Positions 31,539 to 41,739 of a stretch of DNA of 64,000 nt are shown in pieces. The position numbers were made by a program, and so were the translations under genes. Within the stretch, counting starts at the first letter, position 1; every line of letters starts with the position of its first letter. Origin of the DNA: Apiosordaria backusii (lineage: Eukaryota; Ascomycota; Sordariomycetes; Sordariales; Lasiosphaeriaceae); assembly GCA_030549205.1 (NCBI GenBank), contig JAUKTV010000003.1:682001-746000 (forward strand), written 5' to 3'. Below the pieces are notes generated by a model, which made no database searches, was not told the DNA's origin, and was given only the letters and a program-made list of their open reading frames with translations.

Positions 31539-32960
31539 TCAACATACTGCCAGCTTATCCAAAAATACCCTCCCATACTCAGAATGCACCCAATCAATCC
31601 ACATGACCTCTATCAGTACCTTCCTTACTTCATTCCACCCAATCTTCCCCTTCCACTGTGCCTTCATCCCTGTTGCAATCTCCCTCCCCTTCTCCACCAG
31701 CATCCTCTCATCCTCCTCCGTTCCATTCTTCCCAAGCGCAGAGATATACGCCACAAACAGGAACCACAGCTCCAACTTCTTGCTGTGCTTTTGGGTATCC
31801 AAACCCTGACAACATTCTCTAACCTGGTCTTGTAAATGAGGGAATTTGAACGGTAAGCCCTTAACATGCAAAAAGGTAGTAGTCGTGAAAGCGAGCATAC
31901 CCACCCTCAAAAGCTTCCCATCCTCTGTTGACACCGGTGGGTCACCACATTCATGTTGCAGAGCCAGCAGCCTGTACTGCACTGAAACCAGCGTCTCGAG
32001 ATACTCCGCCGCGCCAATTTTGGTGCCGATCTGGATGGCTAGATTGGCCGCCCGAGAGAATTCCCTCAGGTCGAGGTAAATGTTTAGAAGGCGGGGGTCG
32101 GTGATGTATGGCATCATGATATCTGAGGTTGGGGTGGAGGAATTGGATTTGTTTGGTGAAACAGAATGGGTTTGGGAGTAGAGATAAGGCTCCCATGAAA
32201 ACCCCTCCGAGAAAAACAACGGCTTCGACCCCGTTGATAGAGCCAGACCAAGGTCACCCCGCAGAACTTTAGACTGAAGCTGGGGGTTATACTGCAGTGC
32301 CCTGATCCCCCCTCTAACCTCGACAATCTTGAAAAGACCTTCGATATGTTTCCTTTCGTCTTCGTAGTCGCCAAACAGATCCGCCATCATGGCCAATGTG
32401 GTCACAGTGGTGATGGTAGAGTCCGATACCGCAAGGCAAGCGTTGAGGAGGTTTTGCTGGAGGCTGACGATGCATGTGTTGAGGTGGTGCATGGTTACAT
32501 CGCCGATTTTGGCCGAGCGGCTCCAGTCGAAGAAGGCATGAGTGGAAAACAGGACGGAGTGGAGGTAGGCTTGGTCGTACGAGAGGTATTCGACCCATTG
32601 GTGGCTATCGGGCTGGACGCAGGTTTCGACGGGGTAGACGGCTTGCTTGATGACTGTGAACCATTGGAACATGAGATCCTGCATATAGGGCTTCAACGGG
32701 ATTATGAAAGCAATGTGGCTCAGGTCGTTGCCGACGCGTGGCGGGATGCTCTGTGGAAGGGGAAGGTAATCAGAGACTTGGCAGTCGTTGATCCAAGATC
32801 TGAAGGAGGGTTTCGTGCTCAGATCGACCCGCTTTCGGTTCTTGCCTCGCATGACATGGCTGCGGATCTGTTTCCTGGATGCTGGGTCGATCTTGGCGGA
32901 TGAGTTGACGATGAAAAGGGGGGTATTCGAGTTGGGGGTGTGTTGTTTCCTTGGCGGCAT
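31539..32960 (-). CDS. Fungal_trans_2-type protein without a zinc cluster
   Basis: This single-exon gene gives 473 aa. The opening PLFIVNSSAKIDPASRKQIR followed by SHVMRGKNRKR is the conserved N-terminal block of a large Pezizomycotina group annotated as transcription-factor-like (Fungal_trans_2). The helical core includes QAYLHSVLFSTHAFFDW, DSTITTVTTLAMMADLFGDY, HIEGLFKIVEVRGGIRAL and LLRVGMLAFTTTTFLHVKG. No CX2CX6C zinc cluster precedes it and the N-terminus is complete, so direct DNA binding is doubtful. A weak donor/acceptor pair around 31860-31915 was not used because the retained residues fit the family. The stop at 31539 lies 115 bp from tRNA-Gln. Confidence 0.78.
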   Translation of the reverse strand: MPPRKQHTPNSNTPLFIVNSSAKIDPASRKQIRSHVMRGKNRKRVDLSTKPSFRSWINDCQVSDYLPLPQSIPPRVGNDLSHIAFIIPLKPYMQDLMFQWFTVIKQAVYPVETCVQPDSHQWVEYLSYDQAYLHSVLFSTHAFFDWSRSAKIGDVTMHHLNTCIVSLQQNLLNACLAVSDSTITTVTTLAMMADLFGDYEDERKHIEGLFKIVEVRGGIRALQYNPQLQSKVLRGDLGLALSTGSKPLFFSEGFSWEPYLYSQTHSVSPNKSNSSTPTSDIMMPYITDPRLLNIYLDLREFSRAANLAIQIGTKIGAAEYLETLVSVQYRLLALQHECGDPPVSTEDGKLLRVGMLAFTTTTFLHVKGLPFKFPHLQDQVRECCQGLDTQKHSKKLELWFLFVAYISALGKNGTEEDERMLVEKGREIATGMKAQWKGKIGWNEVRKVLIEVMWIDWVHSEYGRVFLDKLAVC

Positions 32961-35863
32961 CTTGTTGGATCACTTTACTATTTCACTGGCGACAGAGAAG
33001 TTGACGGTTTCGAAATCCGAGGGTCGTATTGGTGAATGGTATAAACTGGCTAGAAACAGGTAGCAATCGTCTTCTAGCAGACAGAATGATACTGAAGATT
33101 CGTAGAAAAATAAGACTAAAAGAGGATGAAAGCAAATATGGCAAATGCAAGAGGTTTGGGCTCGGAGATAGCGGATGTGAGAAGGCATCCAACATGTTGC
33201 TTTTCAGCTCAAAGGATCTGGGCCCACACCAAGATGCTCTGCCAAGACACGATTGATTGCCCTTTCAGGAAAGCTGGATCACGGAACGGGGTGGGGCCGG
33301 GCCGGTCGATCGTGCCTTCTCTTTTACATGTGCACACTCTCTGCCTGATTGCAAAGACCCACAATTCACGGCAAGCTTCAGCTGCCGTCCCGATCCGACA
33401 AACAGTTCAAGCTGAGGTTTGTTCTGAAGTTCTCCAGACCCTGTCGATTCGTTGTGGTCTCAAAGTCGCCAATTTGGAGTGCCTCACCAACTTCTTCCAG
33501 TTTACAGGTATAAAGCCCAAAATGTTCACCATTGCCATCATGTGTTGGTCAATTCTCACCATCACATCAACACCATCCTAAAACCAGTTCGTCCTGCATC
33601 TAGCAGAAGTCACCATAACCAAGACATCCTCCTCGACCCTCTCCGCCTCGGCCCGGGCCGGAAAAATAGCTTCCGGGTTCCGACTTGACTTGACAAGTTC
33701 ACGATACCAAGTCAAGTCGGTGATGGCTTCAAGTGAGCTAGGCCGTCGTTTTGGCAAGTCAAGTCAAATAAGACCCTCGACTTGACTTGACTTGGCTCAT
33801 TGCCCACCCTGTACTGTCGTCATTCAACGATCTCCCTACCTTTCGCTTCCGCGGACAGTAAAGGCAAGTTGTTGTTGTATGCTTTTATTCGCCGAAGGCG
33901 ACCCCAGCCCCCCCCGAAGCGGGAGATCACTCGCTAAAATCTATCTACCAGGTAATGATGACGGTAAAGGCAACTACCAACCAACGAACCATTCCTTCAT
34001 CTCCAAGCTCTTTTCCAGATGTTCTTTCCCAGTTTGTTCCAGAAGAGTTACATTCTGCCATCAGATCGACTCATCACCAGCCTTGTTAATCCCAAGTGTG
34101 GAATTTGCGGGCGTGAGGACGGTATTGGAGGTGTTGAAGACTGAGAAGAGGTGTTGAGATTCAGGGGTGGAGACATCGCATTTCCTATGTCCGCGCCTTT
34201 TCCGGGCGTAAGCGACATATTAGGTGTCTGTGGGCCTCCTCTTCACCGAATTGTGGTCACAATTCCCGTGTCGCTGGGGCCCAAGACTTTGCTGAGACCA
34301 AATATCTCATCCCTGGCCCTCACTCTAAGAGCGGCCAGACGCGGTTGCCGCGACTTGTTTACAAAAGTTTGATGATCTATCCACTGATGCCTTATTGTAC
34401 CTTAAGTTCCAAGCTGCAGATCTGCCTGATAGAAGCATCTGGGCAAATGAATGCTGTTTGGTCTGAACGTGAACTTTTGCGGGGCTCCTGTGACTTCTAA
34501 GTCTGCTACTGGATGGCCTGGCCTTCTGTTGATTCACGCCAAGATCATGAAATTTCCTGTGCTCATGTACACCACGATGAATAGATTGCCCATTCGCCAG
34601 TAATGGAGTCTCCTACACTGAACAAGACACATTTTCTGCGCACAACAACTGACTTGTTGCGAATGGTGTGAGCGGAAGTACGTAATCTAAGCAACCTTGA
34701 ACATATTGTCAATACCCTTTCTTAAGTTCAACCAGGTAGGTAAGGTTTCATTGTGACATGTCATCGATACGGTTGGGTCAACGAGCATACACCAATTCCC
34801 TCTGAAGGACCCTGATCGCCATCCGCTCGCTACCCCTCTTTCTACGTGGTAGCATCAGGGCCCAGTCTCAGGGTCCAGACTGCCGGACGATGGGTGGCCG
34901 TGGAGGGTTTGTACATGTGGTTGGAGGATGTATTGCAGCCCAAGCTGAGATGTGTGTTGATTGATATTGTCACCGTCACCACTGAGGTGGAAAACTAGAG
35001 TCTTAGTGATGACGACGGGGACATCAAACTAGATGGTGATTACAGGTCCCCGATGTCACGGTGAGTATATGCAGCCACTGATCGATTAGTGTCATTTTGG
35101 AGGTATATGATCTCTCTGATATCTAGCCATCAGTCTGTCCGTCAAAAAGCGGGTCTAATCCACACGTGCTTGGAATTTGTACATTATCCATCTCCGTCGT
35201 TAAGGCTCTGCTTCCAGTACATGTAGGCAGCTTCAGTTCAAGTACTCACAGTAGAGGCAGGAAATAGGAAATCAACTTCATTTCCTGCTCCAACTTTAGC
35301 TACCTTCTTCAGATCGTGTCGAGTGGTAAGGTACTTTGATGTTTACAACAATGCGTAAGGTAGTAGGTAGGCTGTCATTTTCGTAGGTGGCAGTCTTGCA
35401 GGAAGCTTTCACATTTCTGTACACAGCTGCAGGTGCATGTAGGAATTGGGCGGAAATGGATCTATCTATGTAGCTAACCCATCAAAACTTTCACCGGACT
35501 GGTTAACTTTGAAAATTCTCCTCACTGCCAAGCAACCAACCTCTTCTGTCACTTCAACCACGCAGTGTCTGCGCGACTTTCATTGGACTTGAGATGTTGT
35601 TCGGAGATGCATATTGTGAACTCACGGTACAAGTTACCTATCAAATCCGAATTAGAAAATCCAGTGGTACGCAATCAAGCTTGTTTGTTGAACTGTGAAG
35701 TGCGGGTCAGTCGAAAACTCTCTCGATCTTCCTCATAACTTAAAAGCAGTTCCAAGGACCATCTCTGTCCCCTCAGACATCACTGCAGAGCACCCTCAGC
35801 TCAAGCTCATCTCGTCGCCCTTCCTGCTCGCTTCTCTGTGCTTCATCCACCTGATCCCCAACC
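32961..35863. other. 2.9-kb gene-free stretch
   Basis: No supported gene on either strand. It holds an inverted-repeat cluster at 33680-33796 (listed separately) and AT-rich stretches. Scattered GTAGGTAG-type short motifs occur around 34730-35370. The last 200 bp are probably the promoter/5' UTR of the metalloprotease gene. Confidence 0.5.
33680..33796. repeat. Inverted-repeat cluster built on TTGAC pentamers
   Basis: Two hairpins lie side by side. The first pairs CCGACTTGACTTG (33680-33692) with CAAGTCAAGTCGG (33708-33720), a perfect 13-bp stem with a 15-nt loop. The second pairs CAAGTCAAGTC (33755-33765) with overlapping GACTTGACTTG copies at 33779-33794. The arms are themselves direct repeats of TTGAC. 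Confidence 0.85.
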
Positions 35864-38362
35864 ATGGCGTCAATTCCTTACCTTTTCGTTGACACCGAGC
35901 AGGTCTTCTCAACGAAAGACTGGTTCAAGAACTTGTACAAGAACCGCTCTCTGTATGAGCGATGCTTCGTCAAAAGCATCACTCATGTCAAGAATCTGGG
36001 CTCCTCCGTGTCTCACGAGTACCTGCAGGTCATAATCGAAGATCAGGATACCTCCCTCCGGACCAGAGTCATTGTCGAGCGTCAGACGGAACAAGACCAA
36101 ATTATCATTGGAAAATGGAAGGCCTCCAAGTGGCCGCTGCTTTCTTCAAGCTCTGGCGGGCCTTCCCGCTTTAGTCTCGGCTCCAGCTCCAGCTCCAGCT
36201 CCAGCTCCAGTTCTAGCTCTGGTGGAGCCAAGCCCGTCCTCCCTCTCCCGCTTGCCTCGCTGAAGTTTGACAATGGCACCAGCTTCAACGTCCGCGACCT
36301 CGCGAGAATGCTCTGCCAAACCACCAGCTTGCACCCCAAGTACAACTTTGTTGCTTGGAACTGCTACTGGTTCGCCAGCACCGTGTATGAGTCCACAAAG
36401 GGACTGGCTTCCCGCTCTCTCGAGAAGCTGTGGAAGTTCTCATGGCTTCGAGGAAAGCTTGTCTTTTTCAAGTCTCGGTATAAGGTGAGTGGTTCTTTTT
36501 ACATTGGCCGTCGCATAAGACTGGAGGCTAACAATGGGAATCAACACCTCAGGTAACCGCCGAAGAGTTCAAGACCGAGTGTGAGAAGAACATGCAATAC
36601 CAGCCGTCGACCACTGCAGACTCTGCTTTGGGTGGTATCTTTGAGGCTGTGTTGGAAGAGGTTTATAGCCCTGGGTTCCGGGACTGTGTGGGCGACGAAT
36701 GGAGTGTTTTTGTAGGCGACCCTTCTGTTATTTGGTCCTCCGCAATCATGTCACTAACATCGCTACCTACCTTAGGCTACCGAGATCCCCGCCTCTGACC
36801 TAGCGGATATCGAATCGATTCGTCATGACGTGAGTATCCAGCTCATCGCTTTTGCGCTGCCATTTCTCCCATTCCTCCCATTCCACCGCTAACTTTGATG
36901 TGCTATCTAGTTCGAGAAATCTATCGAGGAAGTGTGCGAAAGCATTGCTAGCATCGCTTCATTTGACCTTGGCATCGAGACATTCGAGGCATCTAAGCCA
37001 GTGGTAAGATTTTATTTCCCATTCTCCCATCCATGTCAGCTGGCACTCACAGTATTGCCATTATTTACCCTGATTTACTCATAGCTAACATGGGCTGGGG
37101 AAAAGGGGTCTGAAGTGTCGTTGGTTCTATCTGAGACGCGCGACAAGGTCAATACTCTGCCTGCCAATTCGGAGGTCATGGCTCCTTCTCCCGAGCAGCA
37201 AAAGCTTCTGGATCGCGCCGTGAAAGCATCTGTCGGTTCGATTGTCTTTGCAATGACTCCATGCCGCGATGCCCCTTGCGCCACGATGCTTCCCAAGCAC
37301 AAAAGTCTCCACATCAATCAGCCAGGAAGCCCCTCTGCTCTTGCTGTCGCCAAGCGCTGGAGGTGGAAGGCCGGTCAAACCATTCGCATTCGGTTCCTAG
37401 ACGGCACGCCTGACATGCACGAGAAAGTCAAAAACTACGCGCAGCAGTGGCTTGATTATGCAAACCTCAAGATGGACTTCGTCGACAAGAACGACACTGA
37501 GCCTGTGGATATTCGTATCTCATTTGACGAAAGCGAGCCCACAAGGTCCTGTATCGGAATCCTTTGCCGGGACATCCCTCAAGACGAGGCCACGATGAAC
37601 TTCGAGAACCCTGCCGCTGATGATTTTGAGGGTACCGTTTTGCACGAGTTTGGGCATGCGCTTGGTTGCATTCATGAGCACCAATCCCCAGCAGGCGGCA
37701 TCTCATGGAATAAATCGTTCGTCTACGGCTATTACGGGGTTGTGCACAACTGGACCAAGTCCGTCGTTGACAGTGAGATTCTATACCGGTACACCGATGC
37801 GGATATCAAGGAGATGGACCTGCAGAACTCGGATCTCGACAAGCAGTCGGTCATGATCTACGAGATCAAGCCCCGCATGACAACCGATGGAATGTCAGTC
37901 AGGCGGTGCAACAAGCTTTCTGCCAGGGACCAGCACTTCATCGCCACAGCGTACCCCCGCGATACCGCCGACACAGACAACGTCAATGTCCTCGACGAGA
38001 ACCAAGGCTTCCCTTTGTATTGGGCGGCTGCGGGTGGGCATTACGCTCAGGTTGATGATCTCCTGAACAACAGGGGCGCGAACCCGAACTTCCGGTCTGG
38101 ATTCGACTGGACACCTCTCCACTGGGCGGCAGGAAACGGACACGCCGCTGTTGTCAGTCTTCTCCTCAGTTGTGGCGCTCGGGCAAACGTGTCATCAGAC
38201 ACCGGGGTGACACCACTGGACCTGGCTCGCATTCATGGAGACGAGACCATTATCCAAATGCTCGAGAACGCGGCCAAGAAGCAGGCGCTGGCGGAGGTGA
38301 AGGCCGAGCGGCAGGTGTTAATCAAGCCGGAGACGAGCAAGGTTCCGGCCATCAAGGCTTGA
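35864..38362 (+). CDS. Novel fusion: unknown domain + astacin-like metalloprotease + ankyrin repeats
   Basis: The five-exon model is 35864-36484, 36553-36711, 36776-36829, 36911-37003 and 37085-38362, all phase 0, giving 734 aa. Residues 1-207 hold an uncharacterised region with a 13-Ser tract (about 107-119, from an AGCTCC repeat) and the motif YNFVAWNCYWFASTVYE. The middle has a metzincin zinc site, VLHEFGHALGCIHEH (His496, Glu497, His500, His506), with a Met-turn in QSVMIYE (about Met566), the astacin/M12A layout. Three ankyrin repeats follow at about 618-709, including TPLHWAAGNGHAAVVSLLLS. There is no signal peptide, so the protease is probably cytosolic, which is unusual for astacins. 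The alternative is two genes, with the second starting at ATG 37178; uninterrupted frame through four phase-0 introns favours one. Confidence 0.75.
36179..36222. repeat. AGCTCC hexamer repeat coding poly-Ser
   Basis: Imperfect tandem AGCTCC units encode the 13-residue Ser tract of the metalloprotease fusion. The tract is likely to vary in length. Confidence 0.85.
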
Positions 38363-39047
38363 TGCCTCACTATACCAAGTTTGACAATTTGCGATTAGCT
38401 AGAAGTCTATCATGCACACGATCTTGCCTTAGGTAACCTTTGGCTCCAAATTCGGAGGCCATGGCAATGGACACAATCAATACATTCACTTTTGCATACC
38501 TTACTGTAGTATCTTTACCAAGCCAGCTCAAGACCTCAGTACCCAAAATGTCGACATTACATGCTTGTCTGTGCCTCCTCATGGGAAATTGAATGCATGT
38601 GTACAGCCCTGCATTGCGCCCCTGATTGCCTTTAACCTGTAACGATAAAACTGAGTTGGTCTCTCTTCTGAAATCTTGCCGTTCGGGCCTCGGTCGAGCG
38701 CCTCGTCTGGTACGACAGCATTCTGTAAATCTACCTATATGGAAAATCCCTATTCCCGTTGGTCAAATGCCTCGTTCAAGTATTCACCGGCACCCCATTG
38801 AAAAGCGGAAGGCACCTGGAAGAATAAAAGTAAATAGGTGTACAAAAAATCGGAGTCGTCGGTACTCATCGTTCTCCAGACAAATAACCTCAACCCCAAC
38901 CTCAACCCCAACCTCAACCCCAACCTCAACCCCAACCGCAACCCCAACCTCAACCCCAACCCCAACCTCTCCTCACATGACAGACCTCTTGCCCCCCCTC
39001 AACTAATCCCTTTGACACCACCTCTCCCTTCATTACCTCCTCTTCCT
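38363..39047. other. Intergenic with a 12-bp tandem repeat
   Basis: This lies between convergent genes. The only structure seen is the AACCTCAACCCC repeat listed separately; otherwise no gene. Confidence 0.5.
38886..38969. repeat. 12-bp minisatellite AACCTCAACCCC
   Basis: Six consecutive units plus a degenerate end; one unit carries a T to G change (AACCGCAACCCC). The strand is strongly C-rich. It is not the TTAGGG telomere repeat. Confidence 0.9.
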
Positions 39048-39467
39048 CTACCCCCTCCCACTAGAGCAACAACACCCTCCCCTATCCCCAAAGCAACACC
39101 CCCCTCTATCCGAAAAACAACACGCCTGCCGATCACTAAAACAACACGCCTCCCTATCACTAAAACAGCACCCCCCATTGCTAGAGAACAAACACCCGCC
39201 TGTGGACGAGCACATGCATCCCGGTTGGTTCTGGTACTTGGCGTATCGTTCGTCGTCCGAATACTGGCTCAGTTGCATCGGTGGGTGGGAGTTGTATCCA
39301 TCAGCACATGTATGCAACTGGGCTCTTGAATCGTGCGATGACGTCGGCGAATCAGGCTCATGATGGTGTGGAAGTGTTGACTCGTAAGAGGGGGGTGGGT
39401 CGGAGGGGGTTTCTTCGTGGTGGTGGTCGAGGGGGTGGGATGTGGTTAGTTTTGAGGGGGAAGTCAT
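39048..39467 (-). CDS. Cys-rich octapeptide-repeat protein
   Basis: This gives 139 aa in one exon from an ATG at 39467. The N-terminal half is His/Pro/Ser-rich and contains PPPSYES, a possible WW-domain ligand. The C-terminal 50 residues are tandem octapeptides of the form x-x-CCFSDR: GGCLFSSN, GGCCFSDR, EACCFSDR, QACCFSDR, GGCCFGDR, then GGCCCSSGRG. No signal peptide or long membrane helix is present. Dense vicinal Cys pairs could bind metal, be palmitoylated, or be oxidised, which is inference only. I do not recognise the family. The period is visible in the DNA as a 24-bp repeat (about 39065-39190). Confidence 0.6.
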   Translation of the reverse strand: MTSPSKLTTSHPLDHHHEETPSDPPPSYESTLPHHHEPDSPTSSHDSRAQLHTCADGYNSHPPMQLSQYSDDERYAKYQNQPGCMCSSTGGCLFSSNGGCCFSDREACCFSDRQACCFSDRGGCCFGDRGGCCCSSGRG

Positions 39468-39965
39468 GGTGATTGAATCTGGACGATGGTGCCTTCAGAA
39501 TGGCAGGTAATGAGCGCCTGTGATAATATTTCAATCCTCGGGTATCCACTTAGTAGGCAATGTTGGATTTATATGAACAACAAATGTTTGTTCCGAAAAT
39601 GTGATTAGATAGAAAGCAGTTACGAAAATTGGGGCATGCTTCGAGGAAATGCGCAACACTTATGAAGTTGAGTTGAGCGGTGGCTCAGCTTTGTCTCCTG
39701 TGGTGGTGTCGAGGCCGCCCACTCGACTAGTACTAGTGGCATGACGTTGAAGGTGGTTCGGTTTTGAGCCAATGACAACGGCCATGCAGACCAACTCGGA
39801 TTCGACAAGAGCTTGGACGCGTCATGCCACACTCTTCCAGGTTTACTCTGATGCTTAGTCGGATGATAATTTGACCGAATTATTATTTTTCTGTAGATAG
39901 TTGAGATTTCTAAGTCTAGATGATAATGTTGTTGTTACAGATCCCAAAAGAAATGGGAAACAATG
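39468..39965. other. Intergenic, no gene seen
   Basis: This is the upstream region of the Cys-rich gene and the 3' flank of the MFS gene. An interrupted inverted motif CTCGACTAGTACTAGTGG occurs near 39721-39738. Confidence 0.4.
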
Positions 39966-41312
39966 TTACACCCTCCCAAATAGTCCCTCAGGCGTAGTCA
40001 ACTTGGTTGCCATAATCACAACGCCCCCAGCGAGACACATGACACCACTAAACAAAGACACCTCCAAATATCCCCCATATTTGTCCAACAGCACCCCATT
40101 AACTGGCGGTCCAACCAAGATAGCAATAGATCCCACCGCCAGACCCATCCCAATATACGTCCCCAAATTCTGCGGATTATTCGTGCAAGTCGAAAACGCA
40201 GCCGAGTTCGCCGACACCAACGTGCCCGACGTCAATCCAATAAACACAGCATAAACCACCAACCCAGCCGTACTCGTAGCCCTCGTCAAGCACAACACCA
40301 CAATCCCTGTCGCCAACGACCCAACTCCATAGATATTCAACTTCCCATACTTGTCAGCCAAAATCCCCGGCAAGATCCTCCCAAACGTCGACGCCCCATT
40401 CACAATAGCCAGCAAATACGACGCCAAAATCTTATCCATCCCCATCGAAACCGCATACGAAGGCAAGAAAAACAGCGGCGTAAACATTCCAAGCAACACC
40501 AAGAACCCCGCCGCCACCAACCCCACAAACCTCAGTTCCGTAAACGCCCCCCAAAGAAAAAACTGCGTTTTCCTCGGCGGCAACCTGGCCTTCAGCGAAA
40601 AACAACAGAACCCCATCATAGGCGCAACCACAAACCCCATAACCCTAACCGACCACCCAAACCCCAAGCTCGTATCATTCAACATCTTCCCCAGCGCAAT
40701 AGGAAAAACCACACCGCCTATACTACTCCCGCTAACCACCAATCCCAGTGCCGCAGCCCTTTTCTTGTCAAAATACTGCGACACGACCGCAAAAGCAGGG
40801 ACTTGTATCATGGCCGATGCCAACCCTGTCAGTACTCCCTGGGCGAGCATGAACTGATAATATTCCTGACATAGACTCGTCATCATGATACCCAAGACGT
40901 AGAGGATGGCCCCAGAGCGGATAACCCATGTGCCATAGCGGTCAAACAGAGGGCCGGAGATGCCACCGGCGAGGAATTGAATGCATGCGGTTAGGGAGCC
41001 GATCCAGGCTATTTGGTCGGGGGTGTATGAGGAGAGCTGGTGGGTGTGGTAGTATTGGAGGAAGACGCCGAAGGAGTTGACGATGCCGAGGCAGGAGAAG
41101 AAGATGCAGGCTGCTCCAAGGGCGACGAGCCAGGCGCGGGCGCCGCCGTCGGGCGCTGGGCCGTAGAGGTCGGCGAGGGTGGGAGGGGAGGCCCCAGGGG
41201 TCTTTTCGAGGTCTTGTGCTGGGAGGTTCTGGTTGGGTATGGGTGGTTTTTCTGAGCTGCTTCTTGACGAGGTGTCTGGGGAGGATGTTGGAGGTGGGTG
41301 TGGGACTGTCAT
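39966..41312 (-). CDS. MFS transporter, monocarboxylate-porter (MCT/Mch) type
   Basis: This single-exon gene gives 448 aa with about 12 hydrophobic segments. The entry block DGGARAWLVALGAACIFFS before TM1 and WIGSLTACIQFLAGGISGPLFD in the first half are diagnostic of the fungal monocarboxylate-transporter-like MFS family. Between halves lies a short loop (KARLPPRKTQFF). The protein is predicted to be a plasma-membrane or vacuolar porter; relatives carry riboflavin, monocarboxylates or secondary metabolites, so its substrate is unknown. The N-terminus is a soluble Ser/Pro-rich tail. It is divergent from a Zn2Cys6 regulator gene 427 bp away, a common arrangement for a transporter and its regulator. 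Confidence 0.88.
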   Translation of the reverse strand: MTVPHPPPTSSPDTSSRSSSEKPPIPNQNLPAQDLEKTPGASPPTLADLYGPAPDGGARAWLVALGAACIFFSCLGIVNSFGVFLQYYHTHQLSSYTPDQIAWIGSLTACIQFLAGGISGPLFDRYGTWVIRSGAILYVLGIMMTSLCQEYYQFMLAQGVLTGLASAMIQVPAFAVVSQYFDKKRAAALGLVVSGSSIGGVVFPIALGKMLNDTSLGFGWSVRVMGFVVAPMMGFCCFSLKARLPPRKTQFFLWGAFTELRFVGLVAAGFLVLLGMFTPLFFLPSYAVSMGMDKILASYLLAIVNGASTFGRILPGILADKYGKLNIYGVGSLATGIVVLCLTRATSTAGLVVYAVFIGLTSGTLVSANSAAFSTCTNNPQNLGTYIGMGLAVGSIAILVGPPVNGVLLDKYGGYLEVSLFSGVMCLAGGVVIMATKLTTPEGLFGRV

Positions 41313-41581
41313 TGTGGTGAGGGAAAGACTGCCAGGGTATGGAATTCAAGGGGGTTCGAAACCGAAAACTGGTGATAAAGAACAAGCTAGAGATACCGAC
41401 GATGACATTGGGCTAGAGGTGTGCCGAGACATGTTTATATACAAACGCCGAAAAGGATAGTTGAATAAGTCGCCGAATGTGGATAGGGGCGGGCCGGGGA
41501 TAAGAGTTGCGGACTCGGCATATTGGGTAAGGTGAGTAAGGGCTCAGCCAATGGTAAAGGGCGGTTGGTTTAGAAGGATCT

Positions 41582-41640
41582 AATTTCCCGAGTGAATTTC
41601 CCGAGGCCGTCCTACTTTGATGTGATGTGAATTTCCCGAG
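41582..41640. promoter_or_regulatory. Three direct copies of AATTTCCCGAG in a divergent promoter
   Basis: Exact copies are at 41582-41592, 41595-41605 and 41630-41640, two of them extended to TGAATTTCCCGAG. They lie in the 427-bp gap between the MFS gene and the Zn2Cys6 gene. CCCGAG contains a CCG-type half-site of the kind such regulators recognise; direct binding is inferred. Confidence 0.55.
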
Positions 41641-41739
41641 TTTTCTCAAAAGTTCGGTCAATGTCCTTCACCTGAGAACGAGTTTCTGGCTTTAGTAATC
41701 ACCGACCAGCACAGAATTTGCCGATAAATAATTCGGACG

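Noticed and set aside
31860..31915. Possible intron in the Fungal_trans_2 gene
   Set aside because: Removing it would delete the conserved VRVGMLAFTTTTFL block; the unspliced frame fits the family better.
37178..38362. Metalloprotease-ankyrin part as a separate gene starting at ATG 37178
   Set aside because: The frame continues upstream through a good acceptor at 37084 and three further phase-0 exons; kept as the alternative in the gene entry.
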